From Halobaculum gomorrense (GTDB taxonomy: Archaea; Halobacteriota; Halobacteria; Halobacteriales; Haloferacaceae), in contig NZ_FQWV01000001.1 of the NCBI RefSeq assembly GCF_900129775.1, positions 639,176 through 703,175 on the forward strand: a DNA stretch of 64,000 nt. The letters run 5' to 3'. Positions within the stretch are counted from its first letter, which is position 1. Each line of letters starts with the position of its first letter. The notes under the pieces are model-generated. The model searched no databases. It saw nothing but the letters and a program-made list of their open reading frames with translations, and was not told where the DNA came from. The position numbers were made by a program, and so were the translations under genes. Positions 17,489 through 26,681 of this stretch are shown here, in pieces.

Positions 17489-17935
17489 TCAGATCTGCAC
17501 GACCCACGCCCGATAGTCCTCGGGCTGGTCGTACACCTCGACGAACGCGCGGTCGAGGAAGCCGGCGAGCCGGTTCGCGTCTGAGCGCGCCGAGATCCGG
17601 ACGTTCGTCCCCTCAGCCTCGTCGGGCGCCTCCTGCTCGTCGACCCGGAACTCCGGGTACTCATCGAGCACGTCGTGCAGGCGGGACAGCTCCTCGTCGG
17701 TGCAGTCGAGGTTGAACGTCTTCTCGGCGAACTGGATCCACGGCGGCGCTTCCTGCTCCCCGTCGTCAGGGTCCGAACGGTCGTCCTCGTCGTCAGGGTC
17801 CCCAAACTGAAGCTGCTCGCGCGGCGGTTCGACCTCGATCGTGAGGAAGGCGCTGCCGCGCTCGCGGTGGGCCGTGACGGCGTCAGCGAACAGCTTCCGC
17901 CGGTCGGCGGACGTGTTGGCGTCGAAGCGGGTCAT
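17489..17935 (-). CDS. haloarchaeal acidic protein, unknown
   Basis: This soluble, very acidic protein of 148 residues has a Gly/Asp/Glu-rich loop (about 45-63: GDPDDEDDRSDPDDGEQE) inserted in an alpha/beta context, and ends DQPEDYRAWVVQI. It has no signal or membrane segment. Codon usage and acidity match the core genome, so it is a real gene; no family is recognised. It converges with the small membrane genes and diverges from adk. Confidence 0.75.
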   Translation of the reverse strand: MTRFDANTSADRRKLFADAVTAHRERGSAFLTIEVEPPREQLQFGDPDDEDDRSDPDDGEQEAPPWIQFAEKTFNLDCTDEELSRLHDVLDEYPEFRVDEQEAPDEAEGTNVRISARSDANRLAGFLDRAFVEVYDQPEDYRAWVVQI

Positions 17936-18078
17936 ACGGTCCGTACGGCGAAGCGCGGTAAAAACCGGGCGCTCCGGGTCGCCCCGAGCGCTCGCGGGCG
18001 ACGGCGACCGGCGCGCCCGTCCCCGCGAACCGCGCCGGATTCAGCACGCCTTTCACGGTGGCCCCGGAGCGTCCTGCT

Positions 18079-18705
18079 ATGGCCGACCACCGAATCCTGC
18101 TGCTCGGTCCGCCGGGGGCCGGAAAGGGCACCCAGGCGACTCGACTCACTGCCGAGTACGACCTCGACCACATCACGACCGGCGACGCGCTCCGGCAGAA
18201 CAAGGAGATGGAGACGGAGTACGGCACGCCCGGCGAGTACATGGACGCCGGCGAACTCGTCCCCGACCCGGTCGTCAACGAGATCGTCGTCGCCGCGCTG
18301 GAGGACGCCGACGGCTTCGTGCTCGACGGCTACCCGCGCAACCTCGACCAGGCGGAGTTCCTGAGCGAGGAGACCGATCTCGACCACGTCGTCTTCCTGG
18401 ACGTCCCGGAGGATGTGCTCGTCGAGCGGCTCACCGGTCGTCGCGTGTGCGACGACTGCGGCGCCACCTACCACGTCGAGTTCGATCGGCCCGAGGAGGC
18501 GGGCGTGTGCGACGAGTGCGGCGGCGAGCTGGTGCAGCGCGAGGACGACACCGAGGACACCGTCCGCGAGCGCCTTCGCGTCTACCGGGAGAACACCGAG
18601 CCCGTCGTCGAGCACTACCGCGAGGAGGGGACGCTCGTCGAGGTGTCCGGCGAGGGCGCGCCCGACGACGTGTTCGAGCGGCTCCGCGACGTGATCGAGG
18701 GCTGA
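18079..18705 (+). CDS. adk: adenylate kinase
   Basis: This protein of 208 residues has the P-loop GPPGAGKGT at 10-18, the lid signature [12 protein letters not shown] (83-94), and a zinc-binding lid with Cys124, Cys127, Cys144 and Cys147 (CDDC...CDEC). It interconverts ATP+AMP and 2 ADP in the cytoplasm. It is of the bacterial/long-lid type found in haloarchaea. ATG 18079 was chosen over an upstream GTG because it starts [10 protein letters not shown] directly at the first strand. Many archaea have adk next to secY; here it lies 26 kb away, followed 81 nt later by the EMC3-like gene. Confidence 0.96.
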   Translation: MADHRILLLGPPGAGKGTQATRLTAEYDLDHITTGDALRQNKEMETEYGTPGEYMDAGELVPDPVVNEIVVAALEDADGFVLDGYPRNLDQAEFLSEETDLDHVVFLDVPEDVLVERLTGRRVCDDCGATYHVEFDRPEEAGVCDECGGELVQREDDTEDTVRERLRVYRENTEPVVEHYREEGTLVEVSGEGAPDDVFERLRDVIEG

Positions 18706-18786
18706 TCCGACCGACGGTCACGGCGGGGGCGCCGCGGCGCGCCGAGAGTACAACCTTCTTACGTGGCTGTCGCTTAGCGGCTGCCA

Positions 18787-19707
18787 ATGGCACGAATCGA
18801 GAAGCGCGTTCGGGAGCTCGCCTCCGAGCCCGAGATGCGCGAGGCGATCGAACTCGTCCTCGAACGCGCGGAGGGCGGCGAGGTCCAGTGGGTCGACGTC
18901 CGCGAGGACCTCACTAGCGGGCAGTGGGGTCGGCTCATCGAGCGCGGCGTCCTCGAAGACGGCGATGCGGGCTTCGCGCTCGCCGACCGCGACGCGATCG
19001 AGGCCGGGCTCGAGTCGCCCGTCGAGTCGGATGCGGGCGGAAGTACCGGCGGAAGCGGCGTCGAGATCCCCGACTCCGACGGCGCGTCGTGGAGCATCTA
19101 CGACAAGGGGGCGGCCGTCGTGACGCTGCTGTTCTTCGTTGGCTACTCCTACGGCCCGGTCCGAAACGTCGTCGGCAGATCGATCGACGTGATCTTCGGC
19201 CCCCTACAGGACCTCCTTCCGCTGTACGCGGTCATCATGGTTATCGCGACGCTCACCGGGCTCTACTCCACCCTCCTGCGCGCGAACCTGATGGACATGG
19301 ACCGCATGGCCGCCTACCAGGAGCGGATGCAGGATATTCAGGAGCGGCGAAAGGAGGCGAAAGAGCGCGGCGACGACGCGGCGCTTGACGCCATCCAGGA
19401 GGAGCAGATGGAGGCGATGGGCGACCAGCTCGGCATGTTCAAAGAGCAGTTCCGCCCGATGGTGTGGATCATGGTCCTGACCATCCCCGCGTTCCTGTGG
19501 ATGTACTGGGGGATCGGCTTCCGCGGCGCCGAGGGCGTCTGGACTGACCTCCAGCCCGTCGTCCTCCCCATCGCGGGAGAGGTCGGGTGGACCCAGAACA
19601 TCCTCGTCATGCCCACCTGGATCATCTGGTACTTCCTGTGCTCGATGGCGTTCACCCAGATCATCCAGAAGGGGCTCAACATCTCGATGTCGCCGTCGAC
19701 ATCGTAG
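18787..19707 (+). CDS. EMC3/Oxa1-like membrane insertase (DUF106)
   Basis: This protein of 306 residues has a soluble N-terminal helical part (1-100), a first membrane segment at about 115-135, a second at 150-170, a long charged coiled coil (AAYQERMQDIQERRKEAKERGDD), and C-terminal membrane segments (about 225-245 and 280-300). This is the archaeal DUF106/TMCO1-EMC3 layout of the Oxa1 superfamily, thought to help insert membrane proteins. It follows adk, matching the usual secY-adk-DUF106 order but without secY. Confidence 0.9.
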   Translation: MARIEKRVRELASEPEMREAIELVLERAEGGEVQWVDVREDLTSGQWGRLIERGVLEDGDAGFALADRDAIEAGLESPVESDAGGSTGGSGVEIPDSDGASWSIYDKGAAVVTLLFFVGYSYGPVRNVVGRSIDVIFGPLQDLLPLYAVIMVIATLTGLYSTLLRANLMDMDRMAAYQERMQDIQERRKEAKERGDDAALDAIQEEQMEAMGDQLGMFKEQFRPMVWIMVLTIPAFLWMYWGIGFRGAEGVWTDLQPVVLPIAGEVGWTQNILVMPTWIIWYFLCSMAFTQIIQKGLNISMSPSTS

Positions 19708-19795
19708 ATCCGGCGACCTTCCGGTGTCTCCGGTTTCGTTTCCTCGCCTTTCGTAGCGACGTGCTCGGTCGCCTCGAACCCCTTCGGCGACGTGC

Positions 19796-20734
19796 TCAGG
19801 CGACTCGGTTGCAGAGCGGCTCGCCGTCCCTGATCCGCCGGACGTTCTCCTTCACGAGGTTGGCGATGTCGAGATGGTACCGGTTCGTCGCCGACCCTCG
19901 GTGAGGGGAGATGATGACCTCCTCGAACCCCCACAGCGGGTGGTCCTCCGAGAGGGGCTCCTCGTCGAACACGTCCAGCGCGGCGCCGGCGATGTCGCCC
20001 GACTCAAGCGCCGACACGAGCGCGTCGTCGTCGACGATGGGCCCCCGGGCAACGTTGATGACGTAGGCGTCGTCGCGCATAACCTCGAACTCCGGGCCCG
20101 CGAGCAGCCCCTCGGTCTCGGGGGTGAGCGGGACCGTGACCGCGACGAACCGCGCGTCGCCGATCGCGTCGTGGAGGTCGTCCGGGTGGTAGCGCTCGGA
20201 GACACCGGGCACCGATTCGTCCGACCGTCGGACGCCGACCACCTCCATCCCCAGCGCGTCCGCACGACGGGCGATACCCTCGCCGATGGTGCCGAGACCG
20301 ATCACGCAGAGCCGCTCGTTCTCGACGGTGAACGGTCGCTCGTACGGCGGGGCGTACCAGTCGCGCTTGACCTGACGGTCGCGGTAGACGTGCAGCAGGC
20401 GCGCGAGCGAGAGCATGTAGCCGATGGCCATCTCGCCGACGGTGGTGTCGTGGATGCCCGTGCTGTTCGTCAGCGGCACGCCCGCGGCCTCGTACGACGC
20501 CGTGTCGAACTCATCGTAGCCCGCCCGGATACAGTGGACCCACGCAACGTCGTGGAACTCCGGGCGGGGCCTGAACGACGAGACCGCGTCGGTCGGCCCT
20601 AACGACTCCCCGTCACCGACGACCTCCGTGGGGAGATCGAGGTCGTCGAAGGCTGCACGGAACGACTCCGTCGGGAACTTGTTCTCGACCGATCCGTGGA
20701 TGCAGAGCCGGTCGAGCGTCTCGATGTCCGACAT
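19796..20734 (-). CDS. D-2-hydroxyacid dehydrogenase
   Basis: This protein of 312 residues has the NAD-binding motif GLGTIGEGIARRADALGMEVVG in the middle. Catalytic residues of the family are visible: R in NVARGPIVDDDAL, E in DVFDEEPLSEDHPLW, and H in IISPHRGSAT. The enzyme reduces or oxidises 2-keto/2-hydroxy acids; the substrate is unknown. ATG 20734 (MSDIETLDRLCIHGSVE) was chosen over an upstream start. The divergent neighbour is a remnant of a TPP-dependent enzyme, which may once have acted on related 2-oxo acids (inference). Confidence 0.88.
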   Translation of the reverse strand: MSDIETLDRLCIHGSVENKFPTESFRAAFDDLDLPTEVVGDGESLGPTDAVSSFRPRPEFHDVAWVHCIRAGYDEFDTASYEAAGVPLTNSTGIHDTTVGEMAIGYMLSLARLLHVYRDRQVKRDWYAPPYERPFTVENERLCVIGLGTIGEGIARRADALGMEVVGVRRSDESVPGVSERYHPDDLHDAIGDARFVAVTVPLTPETEGLLAGPEFEVMRDDAYVINVARGPIVDDDALVSALESGDIAGAALDVFDEEPLSEDHPLWGFEEVIISPHRGSATNRYHLDIANLVKENVRRIRDGEPLCNRVA

Positions 20735-20786
20735 CTCGTCCGGCGGTGTTGATTTCCCCGTGGCGTTCCAATTCGGTTCGTGGTAA

Positions 20787-21008
20787 TAATTGACGATTCC
20801 GGTTGACTTCGGCATGGCCTCGTACGACACGCCGTTCCCGGGGAACTACGCCGACCTCGCGGGGGCGCTCGACGGTCACGGCGAACGCGTGGAGGGCCCC
20901 GCCGAGGTGGGGCCCGCGCTCGAACGCGCCATCGAGGTCACGGAGGACGGTATCCCCGTGATGGCGGAGGTACCCACCTCGGAGGAGACCGACCGCTCAC
21001 GGCATTGA
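20787..21008 (+). pseudogene. C-terminal remnant of a TPP-dependent enzyme
   Basis: About 65-73 codons read VDFGMASYDTPFPGNYADLAG...HGERVEGPAEVGPALERAIEV...GIPVMAEVPT. This matches the extreme C-terminus of acetolactate-synthase-like thiamine diphosphate enzymes (the region ...FGxHGERVExPxELxPALERAL...PAVxEV). Two stop codons (TAA TAA) sit just upstream and the catalytic domains are absent, so this is a truncated leftover or, less likely, a small stand-alone ORF starting at ATG 20814. Confidence 0.6.
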
Positions 21009-21087
21009 ATCCTCCGGCTTCCCCGTCGATCGTTCCGTACGCCTACGTCGCCCCCGACCGTCCATCCGTTCGTCGCCCACGCGCGTC

Positions 21088-21786
21088 CTATCGCGTCGCC
21101 GCCTTCCACTCCCTGAGTCCGACGACCGCGCCGCCGTGCTCGTCGGCGTCGGCGTCGGTCGCCGCCCACACGAACATCGACGCCACGTCCTCGGGCTCCC
21201 TGCCGCCCTGATTCCCCGTGAGCGCGGTGTCGACCAGTCCGAGATCCAGCGTCATCGCCGTTGCGTCGAGGTCGGCGTACGCCTGTCGGACGACCGCCTC
21301 GGCGCCGGCCTTCGAGATGGCATACGCGCCCATCCCCGGCTTCGGGTCGCGGGCGATCGATCCCGAGGGGACGAGGATTCGCGCGCCGTCGCGCAGGAAT
21401 GGGACTGCCTCTCGGACCGTCGCGAACACGCCGCGGACGTTCGTGCGAAGCGTGTCGTCGAAGCGACTGTACGGCTCGCCGTCGAGGGGCATCTCGCCGG
21501 GGGCGCCGTGGTTGACGCCGGCGTTGGCGACGACCACGTCGACCCCGTCGCGCTCGCCCGCGCGATCGGCATGCTCGATGAGGCGTTCGAGGTCGAACTC
21601 GTCGCGCACGTCCGCCCGGAGACCAGAGGCGGATCCCGAGCGCGAGAGCGCGTCGACCGTCTCGTCGACCGCATCTCCGTCGCGCGAGCAGACGACGACG
21701 TGGGCGCCGGCGTCGACGAACGCCGAGGCGACGGCGCCGCCGACGCCGCGCGTTCCGCCGGTGACGACCGCGGTGGTTCCGTCCAT
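21088..21786 (-). CDS. short-chain dehydrogenase/reductase
   Basis: This classical SDR of 232 residues has the cofactor motif TGGTRGVGGAVA (9-20), NAG in VVANAGVNHG, the active-site Ser in VPSGSIARD, and YAISKAG (YxxxK). The Arg after the second strand (CSRDGD) suggests NADP(H) preference. The substrate is unknown. It is divergent from the carotenoid operon, 140 bp away, so the two share an intergenic region. Confidence 0.9.
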   Translation of the reverse strand: MDGTTAVVTGGTRGVGGAVASAFVDAGAHVVVCSRDGDAVDETVDALSRSGSASGLRADVRDEFDLERLIEHADRAGERDGVDVVVANAGVNHGAPGEMPLDGEPYSRFDDTLRTNVRGVFATVREAVPFLRDGARILVPSGSIARDPKPGMGAYAISKAGAEAVVRQAYADLDATAMTLDLGLVDTALTGNQGGREPEDVASMFVWAATDADADEHGGAVVGLREWKAATR

Positions 21787-21892
21787 GGGATCGCCAGGGG
21801 CCGCCGGGAGGTAGTGGTTGTGGGTCGCGGCGACGTGCGCAATGAGCGCTCGTTTTCCACGGAGTGACTGATCGCGGCGACGCCCGTGCGCC

Positions 21893-21902
21893 TATATTTA
21901 TA
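21893..21902 (+). promoter_or_regulatory. TATA box of the crtD-lyeJ-cruF operon
   Basis: TATATTTATA is centred about 29 nt before the ATG at 21927. It is the most AT-rich element in this GC-rich stretch and decides the crtD start: an upstream in-frame ATG at 21864 would precede the promoter. Confidence 0.8.
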
Positions 21903-21926
21903 CACCTCCCCGCCGTAAAACGGTTA

Positions 21927-23510
21927 ATGCGCGAACCTCGTGACCGTTCCTCGCTGTCGGGCGAGGAAGTGGTCGTGATCGGCGGCGGCTTCGGCGGGCT
22001 GTCGACCGCCTGCTACCTGGCCGACGCCGGCGCTGATGTGACTCTCCTGGAAAAGAACGAACAGCTCGGCGGCCGCGCCTCCGTGTTGGAGGCGGAGGGC
22101 TTCCGCTTCGACATGGGGCCGTCGTGGTACCTGATGCCCGACGTGTTCGAGACGTTCTTCGGCCACTTCGACCGCGAGCCGTCGGAGTACTACTCGCTGT
22201 CGCGGCTCGACCCGCACTACCGGATCTTCTTCAAGGACGGCGACCAGGTGGACCTGGTCCCGGACTTGGCGGCGAACCGCGAGACGTTCGAGTCGTATGA
22301 GGCGGGCGCGGGCGCCGCCTTCGACGACTACCTCCGCAAATCCGAGCGCAACTACGAGATCGGGATGGAGCACTTCGTGTACGAACACCGCGACGACCTC
22401 GCGGACTTCATCGACCCCGACGTGCTGCGCTACTCGTGGGGGCTGTCGCTGATCGGATCGATGCAAGATCACGTCGAGAACTACTTCGACCACCCGAAAC
22501 TCCAGCAGGTTATGCAGTACACGCTGGTGTTCCTCGGCGGGTCGCCGCACAACACGCCGGCGCTGTACAACCTCATGAGCCACGTCGATTTCAACCTCGG
22601 CGTCTACTACCCCGACGGCGGCCTCGGCGCCGTCGTTGACGGCATCGTCGAGCTGGGCGCGGAGCTCGGGGTCGAGTACGTCACGAACGCGCCCGTCACC
22701 GCGATCAAGGGCCAGCGCGGCGGTTTTAAGCTGGAGACGAGGACCGCGGACCCCGCCGACGGCCTCCGCGGGGCGACCCCGGCCGCCGACGGCGGCGCGT
22801 CGGCCGAGGCGGCGATCACGTCCGGGGACGGCCGGAGCTACTTCCCGGATCTCGTCGTCAGCGACGCCGACTACGCCCACACCGAGCAGGAACTGCTCGC
22901 GCCGCGCAAGCGCCAGTACGACGCCGACTACTGGGAGTCGCGCACGTACGCGCCCTCCGCGTACCTCCTGTACATGGGCGTCGAAGGCGACGTGGAGGAG
23001 TTGGCCCACCACACGCTCGTGCTCCCGACCGACTGGGACGAGCACTTCGAGCAGATCTTCGAGAACCCCGCGTGGCCCGACGACCCCGCCTACTACCTGT
23101 GTGTCCCCTCGAAGACCGACGACACCGTCGCTCCCGAGGGGCACTCGAACCTGTTCGTCCTCGTCCCGATCGCGGCGGGACTGGAGGACACGCCCGAACT
23201 CCGGAGCCGGTACCGGAGCCTCGTTCTGGAGGATATCGCCGAGAACACCGGCGTCCACCTGCGCGACCGTATCGTCTTCGAGGAGGAGTTCTGCGTCGAC
23301 GACTTCGCGGGGCGCTACAACTCCATGAAGGGGTCGGCGCTGGGGCTCGCGCACACGCTGCGCCAGACGGCGCCGTTCCGCCCCGGCCACGAGTCCGGCG
23401 AGGTCGACGGCCTCTTTTTCACGGGGTCGACGACGACGCCTGGCATCGGCGTTCCGATGTGCCTCATCTCGGGGCTGCTCACGGCCGAGACGATGGCCGG
23501 GTCCTCCTGA
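21927..23510 (+). CDS. crtD: carotenoid 3,4-desaturase (CrtI family)
   Basis: This protein of 527 residues has an N-terminal FAD motif, VVVIGGGFGGLSTACYLADAG (GGGFGG at 19-24), with LEKNEQLGGRA after it. The C-terminal CrtI signature is TGSTTTPGIGVPMCLISGLL. Its place at the head of a crtD-lyeJ-cruF operon matches Haloarcula japonica, where the first gene is the carotenoid 3,4-desaturase acting on lycopene-derived C45/C50 intermediates of bacterioruberin synthesis. By sequence alone it could also be a phytoene desaturase; operon position favours CrtD. The next gene starts 8 nt after its stop. Confidence 0.88.
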   Translation: MREPRDRSSLSGEEVVVIGGGFGGLSTACYLADAGADVTLLEKNEQLGGRASVLEAEGFRFDMGPSWYLMPDVFETFFGHFDREPSEYYSLSRLDPHYRIFFKDGDQVDLVPDLAANRETFESYEAGAGAAFDDYLRKSERNYEIGMEHFVYEHRDDLADFIDPDVLRYSWGLSLIGSMQDHVENYFDHPKLQQVMQYTLVFLGGSPHNTPALYNLMSHVDFNLGVYYPDGGLGAVVDGIVELGAELGVEYVTNAPVTAIKGQRGGFKLETRTADPADGLRGATPAADGGASAEAAITSGDGRSYFPDLVVSDADYAHTEQELLAPRKRQYDADYWESRTYAPSAYLLYMGVEGDVEELAHHTLVLPTDWDEHFEQIFENPAWPDDPAYYLCVPSKTDDTVAPEGHSNLFVLVPIAAGLEDTPELRSRYRSLVLEDIAENTGVHLRDRIVFEEEFCVDDFAGRYNSMKGSALGLAHTLRQTAPFRPGHESGEVDGLFFTGSTTTPGIGVPMCLISGLLTAETMAGSS

Positions 23511-23518
23511 GCGCGACG

Positions 23519-24415
23519 ATGCCAGCCGCCGCCGACTCCGCCGACTCGTCAGACCACGCCGGCCCTGCCGCGGGCGTCCGCTACCTCCTGAAGCTCTCTC
23601 GCCCGCGCTTCTGGCTGTACCTCGCCGGACCGATCGTCGTCGGCGTCGCCTTCGGCGCGACGAGCGTCCCCGAGCTGTTCGCCGCTCCCAACGTCCTGCT
23701 GTTCGGCTACTTCCTGCTCCCGGCGAACCTGTTCCTCTACGGCGTCAACGACGTGTTCGACCGTGACATCGACGAGGGGAACCCGAAGAAAACCGGGCGG
23801 GAGGTGCGCTACGGGGGCGACCGCCTCGTCCCCGTCGTCGTCGTCGCGTCCCTGCTCGCGGGGGCGGGAACGTTCGCGATCACGCCGCGGGCGGCGTGGC
23901 CGTTCCTCGCGGGCTTCTTCCTTCTCGGCGCGCAGTACTCGGCGCCGCCGCTGCGGTTCAAGACGACGCCGCTGCTGGATTCGGTCTCGAACGGGCTGTA
24001 CGTCCTGCCGGGAGCCGCGGCGTACGCGCTGGTCGCCGGATCGGCCCCCCCGCTCGCGGCGCTCGCGGGCGCGTGGCTGTGGGCGATGGGGATGCACACG
24101 TTCTCCGCGATCCCCGACATCGAGCCGGACCGTGCGGCCGGCATCCGGACGACCGCGACCGCACTCGGGGAGTCGCGGACGCTCACGTACTGCGCGGCGT
24201 GCTGGCTGGCGGCCGCGGGCGCGTTCGCGCTGGTCGATCCGCGGATCGGCGCGGTGCTGCTCGCGTATCCGGCCCTCGTCGGGGTCGTTCGCGTCGCGGG
24301 CGTCGCGATCGACAGAGCGTACTGGTGGTTCCCGGCGATCAACACCGCCGTCGGTGCGGTGCTCACCATGGGCGCGCTCTCCCGGATCGTTCCGCCGGGG
24401 GCGGTGCTGCCGTGA
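23519..24415 (+). CDS. lyeJ: lycopene elongase/1,2-hydratase (UbiA prenyltransferase)
   Basis: This UbiA-family polytopic enzyme of 298 residues has the two aspartate-rich motifs for polyprenyl diphosphate binding, NDVFDRDID (first) and DIEPDRAAG (second), with about eight membrane segments. LyeJ adds C5 units from DMAPP to each end of lycopene and hydrates the 1,2 bond. The first residues (MPAAADSADSSDHAG) are variable. The cruF start overlaps its stop (GTGA). Confidence 0.9.
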   Translation: MPAAADSADSSDHAGPAAGVRYLLKLSRPRFWLYLAGPIVVGVAFGATSVPELFAAPNVLLFGYFLLPANLFLYGVNDVFDRDIDEGNPKKTGREVRYGGDRLVPVVVVASLLAGAGTFAITPRAAWPFLAGFFLLGAQYSAPPLRFKTTPLLDSVSNGLYVLPGAAAYALVAGSAPPLAALAGAWLWAMGMHTFSAIPDIEPDRAAGIRTTATALGESRTLTYCAACWLAAAGAFALVDPRIGAVLLAYPALVGVVRVAGVAIDRAYWWFPAINTAVGAVLTMGALSRIVPPGAVLP

Positions 24416-25329
24416 GCCCGGAGACGCGACTGGATCGGCTGAGCGAGTTCCGAGAGGCGATGCCGGTGGACCGCCGCGAGGCCGAGGCGAGGCTCGACGC
24501 GCTCGTGCGCGAGAACCGCGTCACCATCTCGGTCGTGTTTCCGCTCGTGGGGGCGGTGCTGCTCGTCGCCAGCGCGGAGGGCGTGTTCGCGGGGACGCCG
24601 CTTTCGCCGCTGGCGTTCAACGGCGGCATGATCCTGCTCGGAACGCTCGTGATGCGCTCGCCGCTGGTCGTCGGGCTCGCACCGCTGGTCGGCCGGCGAG
24701 AGCTGGCGGGGATCGGGCTGCTGTCGGCGTACGCCTACGCGATCGAGTACGTCGGCGTGACCACCGGGTGGCCCTACGGCGAGTTCGAATATCTCGTCGC
24801 GCTCGGCCCGGAACTGGGCGGCGTCCCGCTGGGTCTACCGGTCTTCTTCCTTCCGCTGGTGGCGAACGCCTACCTCCTGTGTCTACTCCTGCTCGGCGAG
24901 CGCGCCGAACGCGCGGCGGTGCGGCTGCTCGTGGTCATCGCGCTCGTGCTCGTCATGGACGTGGTGCTCGACCCCGGCGCGGTCGCGCTCGGCTTCTGGG
25001 CGTACGAGGGCGTCGCCGATGCGGGCGCGCTCGGCGTGTTCTCGGGGGCGGGCTTCTACGGCGTCCCCCTGTCGAACTACGCCGGCTGGGTCGTCTCCGC
25101 GACCGTCGCGGTCCTCGTGCTCGACGCGGCGTTCGACCGCGCGGCGCTGTGTGAACGCCTCGCGGACTGCGAGTTCATGCTCGACGACATGGTGAGCTTC
25201 GTGCTGCTGTGGGGCGGGGTGAACTGCTGGTTCTGGAACCCCGTCGCGGCCGCGGTCGCGGTCGCCATCGGCGTCGGGCTGGTCCGAGCGGACCGGTTCG
25301 ACGCGTCGCTGTTCAGACGGGCGTTCTGA
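24412..25329 (+). CDS. cruF: bisanhydrobacterioruberin hydratase
   Basis: This CruF/carotenoid-hydratase family (DUF422) membrane protein of 305 residues has about seven segments. Conserved residues are in AYAIEYVGVTTGWPYGEFEY, VMDVVLDPGAVALGFWAYE and FYGVPLSNYAGW. In haloarchaea it hydrates the C50 end groups of bisanhydrobacterioruberin to give bacterioruberin. GTG start with a four-base overlap with lyeJ indicates translational coupling in one operon. Confidence 0.9.
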   Translation: MSPETRLDRLSEFREAMPVDRREAEARLDALVRENRVTISVVFPLVGAVLLVASAEGVFAGTPLSPLAFNGGMILLGTLVMRSPLVVGLAPLVGRRELAGIGLLSAYAYAIEYVGVTTGWPYGEFEYLVALGPELGGVPLGLPVFFLPLVANAYLLCLLLLGERAERAAVRLLVVIALVLVMDVVLDPGAVALGFWAYEGVADAGALGVFSGAGFYGVPLSNYAGWVVSATVAVLVLDAAFDRAALCERLADCEFMLDDMVSFVLLWGGVNCWFWNPVAAAVAVAIGVGLVRADRFDASLFRRAF

Positions 25330-25388
25330 CGCGTCGAACGCGTGGCGAGGAGCGACCGCGATCGCCGACGGCGGGGCGACCGGCGACG

Positions 25389-26348
25389 TCAGCGCGCGGG
25401 AACCCGGTCGGCGTGGCCGGCGCCCGAGCGGTTCGGTTCGCTGTCGCCGTACGGGATACAGGAGACACGCCGGAACACGGTCTCGGGGTCCTTACACCGG
25501 AACCACGCCCAGCGCGTCTTGGCGAACAGCGTCAGCTTGCGAAGCGTACTCAACTCCGGCGTCTCCGAGAGTGTGTCGAATCCCCGCTCGCGGATGAGCG
25601 CGTGGTGCTCCGCATACAGCACCGACGCGAGCAGCACGGCGAACTGGCAGTCCTCGGGGAGGTACTTGATCCCAGCGACGCCCTCCTTGTACAGCGACTC
25701 CGCGCGACGAAGCTCGTGGCGCATCGCCGCCTCGACGTTCTCGTCGAACTCGAAGCGCTTCAGTTGGACCTCGGTGACGCCGTACTCGCGGAGCGTCTCC
25801 TGCGGGAGGTACACCCGGTCCAGCTCGACGATGTCCTCGCGCACGTCGCGCAGGAAGTTCGACAGTTGGAACGCGTCGCCCAGCGCCGTCGCGTGGGGGA
25901 GGGCGGCCTCGGGCTCGCCGGGATCCATCACCGCCGTCATCATCCGACCGACGGCGGAGGCGGAGCCGTCCATGTACGCCTCGAGGTCGGCGTAGGTCTC
26001 GTAGCGCTCGGTGTCGATGTCCGAGCGCATCGCTTCGACGAACGTCTCGACATCCTCGTCGGCGATGTCGTGCTCATCGCACAGCTCCGCGAAGGCCGCG
26101 AGGACGGGGTCGTCCGTCTCCTCGCGGCCGAGAGCGACCTCACGCAGGTGATCCAGCTCTCGGCACTGTTCCTCGGGAGAGCCCGTCTCCGCGCCGTCAA
26201 CGACCTCATCGGCGACGCGAAAGAAGGCGTACAGCACGTACGTCGGCTCGCGGACCCGTTCGGGGAGCACCCGAGTCGCGAAGTGGAAGGTCTTTCCCGT
26301 GCGCTGTTGGATGCGCTTGCTCCGGGCGATCTGGTCGTCGTCTACCAT
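25389..26348 (-). CDS. crtB: phytoene synthase
   Basis: This protein of 319 residues has both aspartate-rich motifs of squalene/phytoene synthases: DEVVD (47-51) and DVRED (168-172), the latter followed by IVELDRVYLP. It condenses two geranylgeranyl diphosphates to phytoene, the first committed step of carotenoid synthesis. ATG 26348 (MVDDDQIARSKRIQ) was preferred to a GTG two codons upstream. It converges on cruF with 59 bp between the stops, completing a compact carotenoid locus. Confidence 0.94.
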   Translation of the reverse strand: MVDDDQIARSKRIQQRTGKTFHFATRVLPERVREPTYVLYAFFRVADEVVDGAETGSPEEQCRELDHLREVALGREETDDPVLAAFAELCDEHDIADEDVETFVEAMRSDIDTERYETYADLEAYMDGSASAVGRMMTAVMDPGEPEAALPHATALGDAFQLSNFLRDVREDIVELDRVYLPQETLREYGVTEVQLKRFEFDENVEAAMRHELRRAESLYKEGVAGIKYLPEDCQFAVLLASVLYAEHHALIRERGFDTLSETPELSTLRKLTLFAKTRWAWFRCKDPETVFRRVSCIPYGDSEPNRSGAGHADRVPAR

Positions 26349-26543
26349 CGCCACCCCGACAACGCCCGTGCGCTGTGTTCACTGTCCCGTCCTCGCATTT
26401 GAGTAGAATTTCGTACGGCGGCCGACACCATAACAGTTGGTGCCCGTTCGGGCCTGCGATTTCGCGGGGGTCTCGGGGCGGCCACGGTCCCCACGCGAAT
26501 CAAGCCGATCAGCCACAGCGCGGGCCGACGCGGCGGCCGTCGC

Positions 26544-26681
26544 TCAGCCGTAGAAGGGGTCCGAGCAGTCGAAGACGACGCCGTGTTGCGGGCAGACGTA
26601 CTCGCAGTGGCGGTGAACCATCGAGGCCCCGCAGTACGGACACGGTCGGGTTCGCTTCACCGACCCCTCGCGCTCGCTCAC
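26544..26681 (-). CDS. HVO_2523-type small zinc-finger protein
   Basis: This protein of 45 residues starts GTG (MSEREGSVKRT). It has PCPYCGASMVHRHCEYVCPQHGVVFDCSDPFYG, with CxxC (14-17) and further Cys/His ligands typical of the haloarchaeal HVO_2523 family of single-domain zinc fingers. Function is unknown; relatives affect swarming or growth in Haloferax, but I do not transfer that here. The gene is too short for usual cut-offs and lies alone in the gap between crtB and the Moco enzyme. Confidence 0.8.
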   Translation of the reverse strand: MSEREGSVKRTRPCPYCGASMVHRHCEYVCPQHGVVFDCSDPFYG

